Below, piece by piece: positions 59,907-64,000 of a DNA stretch of 64,000 bases. Source of the stretch: Roseiterribacter gracilis (GTDB lineage Bacteria > Pseudomonadota > Alphaproteobacteria > BOG-932 > Roseiterribacteraceae); contig BOPV01000001.1 of NCBI GenBank assembly GCA_018332375.1, positions 2,418,001-2,482,000 on the forward strand. Direction: 5' to 3'. The position numbers and the translations under genes were made by a program. Under the pieces are notes generated by a model that saw only the letters and a program-made list of their open reading frames with translations, was not told the DNA's origin and made no database searches. Every line of letters starts with the position of its first letter. Position 1 is the first letter of the stretch.

Positions 59907-61541
59907 ATGGAACTGTTCGAACTCACCGTCGCCCTGCTCGCCTTCGCGCTGCTTCTGTCGGCCGTGGCGCACCGGCTGGCCGTGCCCTACCCGTCGCTGT
60001 TGGTGATCGGCGGGCTGGTGATCGGCTTCATCCCCAACGCACCCGCAGTGCGAATCGACCCGCAATTGGCGCTGGCGCTGTTCCTGCCGCCGATCCTGTT
60101 CGACAGCGCCTATTCGGCGTCATGGCGCGATCTGCGCGACAACTGGAAGCCGATCCTGCTTCTGTCGGTCGGGTTGATCCTGGCCACTGCCTTTGCGGTT
60201 GCGGCGGTGGTGCATTGGATGATCCCCGACATGCCGTGGGCGATCGCAATTGCGCTGGGTGCGATCGTGGCGCCGCCCGACGCGGCGGCGGCGAGCGCGG
60301 TGCTGCAGCGGCTGCATATTCCACGACGGATCACCACGATCCTCGAAGCGGAAAGCCTGCTCAACGATGCGACGGCGCTGATCCTCTATAAATTCGCGGT
60401 CGTCGCCGCGGTCACCGGCAGTTTCTCGCTGCAGGACGCGTCGGTGAATTTCGTCTTCGTCGCCGTCGGCGGCGTCGCGCTGGGCTTTGTCTGCGCGCTG
60501 GTGCTGCTGTTTCTGTCGCGCCGGCTCGAAGATCCGATCACCATCATTCTGATCGGGTTCGTCGCCGTCGCAGCGGCGTTCCTGATCGCCGATCGTCTCC
60601 AATTGTCGGGCGTGCTGACCGTGGTTGCGATGGGCGTCACGTTTTTCTGGCGCGTGCCCGCAATCAACCGCCCGGAAGTACGGCTGGCCGGTTTTCCGAT
60701 CTGGGAATCGATCGTCTATCTGCTGAACGTGCTGGGCTTCGTGTTGATCGGCTTGCAGTTGCGACCGATCGTGCAGGAGCTGGATCCGAACTGGCCGCTG
60801 CTGCGCCTGCTGGAGCTGGGCTTTGCGATGGTGGCGACGATGATCGTCGTGCGCATCGTCTGGGTGATGTTTTACAATTCGGTGGTGCGCGCGAAAAACG
60901 CGGTGCACGGCGTCAATGCGCCAGCCCATTTCATGCTGCCGACCTGGCAAGGCGGCGTGGTAATTTCCTGGGCCGGCATGCGCGGCCTCGTGTCGATCGT
61001 CACCGCGCTCGCTCTGCCGCTGACCACTGCCAATGGCGAGCCGTTTCCCTATCGCGATCTTCTGTTGGGGCTCGCCTTCGCCGCCGTGTTCGGCACCTTG
61101 GTGTTCCAGGGCCTGACTTTGGGCCCGTTGATCCGCCTGCTGCGCATATCTGATTCGGGCTCTAACGAACGCGAGATCAATCTCGCACGGTCGGAAGCAG
61201 CCACCGCTGCGATCGCGGCGATCGACCAACTGGCCGAAACGCCAGGCCTGCCGCGCAACACGCTCGACGACGTGCGCAGCGAATACATCACGCGGCTGCA
61301 GGAAATCAGCCAGGACCGCGAGCGCGGCGTCACCGACGACGATCTGCGCGCAGCCATCCGTCTGGCCGCGATCGAGGCCGAACGGGCGACGGTCCTGCGC
61401 ATGCGCAAAGGCGGGTTGATCGGCGACGACGCGGAAATCGAACTGACGCGCGATCTGGATCTGATCGAAACCTCGATCAAACGCGCACGCGGCGACACGC
61501 CGGTGAGTTGGCTCGATGCAGCGCGGCCGGAAAAAACCTAA
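59907..61541 (+). CDS. Na+/H+ antiporter, CPA1 family
   Basis: The 544-residue membrane protein has a 12-13-helix antiporter core (FALLLSAVAHRLAVPYPSLL; LFLPPILFDSAYSASWRDLR; GAIVAPPDAAAASAVL with the ion-binding DD-like motif PPDA; ILEAESLLNDATALILYKFA; WAGMRGLVSIVTALALP). A cytoplasmic tail of about 120 residues is rich in charged helices. This is the NhaP/YjcE group exchanging Na+ or K+ for protons. Its stop overlaps that of the convergent kinase gene. Confidence 0.93.
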   Translation: MELFELTVALLAFALLLSAVAHRLAVPYPSLLVIGGLVIGFIPNAPAVRIDPQLALALFLPPILFDSAYSASWRDLRDNWKPILLLSVGLILATAFAVAAVVHWMIPDMPWAIAIALGAIVAPPDAAAASAVLQRLHIPRRITTILEAESLLNDATALILYKFAVVAAVTGSFSLQDASVNFVFVAVGGVALGFVCALVLLFLSRRLEDPITIILIGFVAVAAAFLIADRLQLSGVLTVVAMGVTFFWRVPAINRPEVRLAGFPIWESIVYLLNVLGFVLIGLQLRPIVQELDPNWPLLRLLELGFAMVATMIVVRIVWVMFYNSVVRAKNAVHGVNAPAHFMLPTWQGGVVISWAGMRGLVSIVTALALPLTTANGEPFPYRDLLLGLAFAAVFGTLVFQGLTLGPLIRLLRISDSGSNEREINLARSEAATAAIAAIDQLAETPGLPRNTLDDVRSEYITRLQEISQDRERGVTDDDLRAAIRLAAIEAERATVLRMRKGGLIGDDAEIELTRDLDLIETSIKRARGDTPVSWLDAARPEKT

Positions 61542-62857
61542 GCGGCGTGTGCGCGCGTTCGGCGGCGTGATGCGGGCAGGATGACGGTTGCGACCGTACC
61601 GGCGCCGAGCGTGCTTTCGATCGTCAATTGGCCGCCATGCAGCTCGACCAGCGCGCGTGACAGCGGCAGACCGATGCCGACCGAGCCTTCCTTGCGACGC
61701 ACCAACACGCTGCCGCGCTGGTTGAACGGACGCAGCAGGCTGGGAATTGCTTCGCCCGGAATGCCGCTGCCGCTATCGGCGACGTGGAATTGAATTTCTT
61801 CGTGCGGGCCTGCGCTGCACGTCACCGTCACCGAACCGGTTTCGGTCGCGTCGACCGCATTGGCGGCAAGGTTGATCAGCACCTGCGCCAGACGCAGCGG
61901 ATCGCCATGGATCCAACCGTCAATCTCGCAGTGAACCTCAAAGCGCAGCGACGCTTGTTCCGCTTGCGGCCGCACGCCGGCGATCACCGAATCCAATACG
62001 TCCTGCGGATCGAAATCGACTTCGTGCAAATCCAGCCGGCCGGATTCGATGCGCGCCAGGTCAAGCAGGTCAGACACGATATAGCGCAAATGGTTGCCGG
62101 CCTTGGCGATATGCGCGCCGTACTCGCGCACGCGGCCGGGATCGCGCGTCAGCGCTTCGAGCTGCAGCGATTCCGCAAAGCCGATCACCGCATTCAACGG
62201 CGTGCGCAATTCGTGACTCATATGCGCGAGAAACACGTTCTTGGCCTGGTTGGCGCGCTCGGCGACATCGCGCGCATGCACCGCATCGGCTTCGGCGCGC
62301 TGACGCGCGGCATCGATCCGCAGCGCGAGGCCCGCGAAGATGACACCGAACGCAACTGCAACGCCCTGCGAGATTGTAAAGCTTGGCGTGACCACAGCGC
62401 GTGGCAGCATCGTCGTCAGCCAGATCGCGCTGAAGACGCCTTCGGCAACGCCGAGCGAAACCAGCGCGTGCCGCGGTCGCGTGCGAAAGCCGATCCACAC
62501 AGCGAGACCGACGACATACGCAACCAGCACTGCGCCGACGCCGATCCATGCACCGCCACCGCCCAGCACGAGACGCAACGCACTCAGCCCCACGGCGACC
62601 GCAAGTCCCGGCAACGGACCGACAAACAGCACGGCCATGCCGACGACGGCCGCGCGTAGATCGAAGAAAAATCCGGGTGCAACTTGGATCGGCGTCAACA
62701 TGCCGAGCCCGCCCACCAGCATGTAGGACGCGGTCACCGCGCCCGTGCGCCAATGCACACGCGACGGCCGGTCAAACAACACATGCGCAAGCAACAGCGT
62801 CGCAAGAATTGCGAAGCCGCGTGAGAAATCGAGCACTGTGCTGAACAAGGTCGTCAT
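61538..62857 (-). CDS. Orphan sensor histidine kinase with 5TM (LytS-YhcK type) input
   Basis: The 439-residue kinase starts at ATG 62855-62857. Five to six hydrophobic spans fill residues 1-182, with SVLFVGPLP-type signature AVVGMAVLFVGPLPGLAVAV after FFFDLRAA, the 5TMR-LYT receptor pattern. HisKA follows with phospho-acceptor His215 in HMSHELRTPLNAVIGF, then HATPase with LINLAANAVDATETGSVTVT (N box), DSGSGIPGEAIPSLLRPFNQ (G1) and GIGLPLSRALVELHGGQL (G2). No response regulator is adjacent. Start choice removes a poorly supported 19-residue extension. Confidence 0.9.
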   Translation of the reverse strand: MTTLFSTVLDFSRGFAILATLLLAHVLFDRPSRVHWRTGAVTASYMLVGGLGMLTPIQVAPGFFFDLRAAVVGMAVLFVGPLPGLAVAVGLSALRLVLGGGGAWIGVGAVLVAYVVGLAVWIGFRTRPRHALVSLGVAEGVFSAIWLTTMLPRAVVTPSFTISQGVAVAFGVIFAGLALRIDAARQRAEADAVHARDVAERANQAKNVFLAHMSHELRTPLNAVIGFAESLQLEALTRDPGRVREYGAHIAKAGNHLRYIVSDLLDLARIESGRLDLHEVDFDPQDVLDSVIAGVRPQAEQASLRFEVHCEIDGWIHGDPLRLAQVLINLAANAVDATETGSVTVTCSAGPHEEIQFHVADSGSGIPGEAIPSLLRPFNQRGSVLVRRKEGSVGIGLPLSRALVELHGGQLTIESTLGAGTVATVILPASRRRTRAHAA

Positions 62858-63002
62858 CTTGCCTGATCTTACGGACACGCAGGGTGCGCGATACGTCCCT
62901 AAGCGTACGTTCACAGAAGCTTCGTCGGCGCAGATGGCGGTTTTCCCCTGTCACGCGAAAACGCAGTAGCAGCCTCAGCCGACAGCGGTTACGCAGAGCA
63001 TC

Positions 63003-63356
63003 GTGCGCGAACGAAGAATCCGAAGTCTGGCCGACGCGATCGAGCTGCTGACCGAAACGCATGCGGCGCGCGAGACGGCGGTGCTGTGGGCGGCCAGCGA
63101 CGAAGAAGGCGGGTTGTGGCTGACCGCGGTCCTGGACGCGGCGCGCAGTGCGGTGCCGGGCGCCGATGGGCGGGTCGCTTTGTCCTGCGGCGACAGGGCC
63201 GGCGACGCGATGGCGGCGCTACGCGCCGGAATCCGGCGAATCGCCTTTACCGGCAGCGACGAAGTGGCCGCCAAATTGACCGCGTTGGGCGCCGAGCTGG
63301 CCGAACTTCCGCCGGATTTCAGCGTTCCGATCGCGACCATTCGTCGAGGCGGGTAG
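63003..63356 (+). CDS. Hypothetical protein upstream of the aldolase
   Basis: The 117-residue product starts at GTG 63003. It reads as an alpha/beta single domain (AIELLTETHAARETAVLWAA; GDAMAALRAGIRRIAFTGSD; AAKLTALGAELAELPPDFSV) with no known motif I recognise. A ribosome site is not obvious. It ends 66 bases before the aldolase start and probably shares its transcript. Function unknown. Confidence 0.65.
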   Translation: MRERRIRSLADAIELLTETHAARETAVLWAASDEEGGLWLTAVLDAARSAVPGADGRVALSCGDRAGDAMAALRAGIRRIAFTGSDEVAAKLTALGAELAELPPDFSVPIATIRRGG

Positions 63357-63422
63357 CGCGTCCCTGGCGCTTCCGCTATTTCCCCTCCCCACCCAGTAAC
63401 ACCAGAAAAAACGAGCCTGCCG

Positions 63423-64000
63423 ATGCAGATCACGCCGCGCGTCCGCGAGATCCTCTCCTGGTATGAGAGCGACAATCCCGGCACCAAGGGCAACCTCGCC
63501 CGCATGCTGATGACCGGCAAACTGGCCGGCACGGGCAAAATGGTGATCCTGCCCGTCGACCAGGGCTTCGAGCACGGTCCCGCGCGCAGCTTTTCGGTCA
63601 ATCCGGCCGCCTACGACCCGCACTATCACTATCAGTTGGCGATCGATGCGGGCTGCAACGCCTACGCGGCGCCGTTGGGCCCGCTGGAAGCCGGCGCATC
63701 GACCTTCGCAGGTCAGATCCCGACCATCCTGAAAATGAACAGCTCGAACAGCCTGTCGCGTCTGAAAGAAGACGCCGACCAGGCTGTGACCGCTTCGATC
63801 GGCGACGCGCTGCGCCTCGGCTGCACCGCGATCGGCTTCACCATCTATCCGGGTTCGGACACGGCCTTCGCGCAGTTCGAAGAATTCCGCGAACTGTCCG
63901 AAGAAGCGAAGTCGGTCGGCCTCGCGGTCGTGTTGTGGAGCTATGCGCGCGGCGGCACCTTGTCGAAGCAGGGCGAAACCGCGGTCGACGTGATCTCGTA
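63423..64000 (+). CDS. Class I fructose-bisphosphate aldolase (5' part)
   Basis: The first 192 codons are present; the gene continues beyond the window. Start ATG 63423. MQITPRVREILSWYESDNPG, LAGTGKMVILPVDQGFEHGP, AYDPHYHYQLAIDAGCNAYA, SSNSLSRLKEDADQAVTASI and GCTAIGFTIYPGSDTAFAQF match the archaeal/DhnA-type class I aldolases, which form a Schiff base with lysine (outside the window). It cleaves fructose-1,6-bisphosphate in glycolysis. A transketolase and GAPDH gene lie 5-7 kb upstream. Confidence 0.92.
   Translation, partial: MQITPRVREILSWYESDNPGTKGNLARMLMTGKLAGTGKMVILPVDQGFEHGPARSFSVNPAAYDPHYHYQLAIDAGCNAYAAPLGPLEAGASTFAGQIPTILKMNSSNSLSRLKEDADQAVTASIGDALRLGCTAIGFTIYPGSDTAFAQFEEFRELSEEAKSVGLAVVLWSYARGGTLSKQGETAVDVIS

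Overview
The window looks like the chromosome of a high-GC alphaproteobacterium. Gene order supports this: hisZ-purA, serC-serA, zapA followed by a 6S RNA and a 5-formyl-THF cyclo-ligase, and a long yebC-ruvCAB-ybgC-tolQRAB-pal-cpoB-tilS-ftsH run. There is an RpoH-type sigma-32, many GTG/TTG starts and TonB-dependent receptors. I cannot place it to genus; the Caulobacterales/Rhizomicrobium-like groups are plausible. There is no phage, plasmid, CRISPR array or complete insertion sequence. Most genes are dense housekeeping operons with 1-4 base stop/start overlaps (ATGA, TAATG, TGATG).

Region by region. 0-3.4 kb: 5' end of tex, the 3' remnant of a sodium:solute symporter gene with its small membrane partner still intact, tRNA-Glu(CTC), rluD and rpoH. 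3.4-6.2 kb: two unknown membrane proteins, one a large tail-anchored pseudokinase. 6.4-9 kb: purA and hisZ. 9-12.2 kb: an uncharacterised helical protein and a repeat-rich RTX/DUF4214 surface-type protein. 12.2-16.6 kb: serA, serC with a structured leader, a trans-aconitate methyltransferase-like gene and thiD.

16.8-33.2 kb is the main metabolic island and the most interesting part. A GlcNAc-type kinase, GntR regulator, SIS-domain glucosamine-6-P deaminase, NagA and an OsmC protein form one operon. It faces a TonB-dependent receptor and an orphan dCache sensor. Then come NagZ-type GH3 hexosaminidase and a five-gene Opp/Dpp-family ABC transporter whose binding protein resembles Vibrio chitobiose-binding protein, and finally glmM. 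Read together, this is an outer-membrane-to-cytosol route for GlcNAc oligosaccharides (chitin or murein derived).

33.3-41.7 kb: an aldo/keto reductase, a second TonB-dependent receptor, a single-domain globin, divergent glpK/glpD separated by a repeat element, and a membrane protein resembling pentameric ligand-gated ion channels. 41.7-55.9 kb: ftsH, tilS, the Tol-Pal operon with an extra TolR-like periplasmic protein, ruvBAC, yebC, a YmdB-type phosphoesterase, 5-FCL, 6S RNA and zapA. In this block ruvC carries a fused DUF559 endonuclease-like domain lying inside a 439-bp repeat-bounded element. A cargo-less 122-bp relative of that element sits between glpK and glpD. 56-64 kb: an MgtC-like protein, tkt, gap, a Na+/H+ antiporter, an orphan 5TM histidine kinase, a small unknown gene and the start of a class I fructose-bisphosphate aldolase; pgk is not between gap and the aldolase.

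Functions are inferred from motifs and remembered family features; no database search was run.
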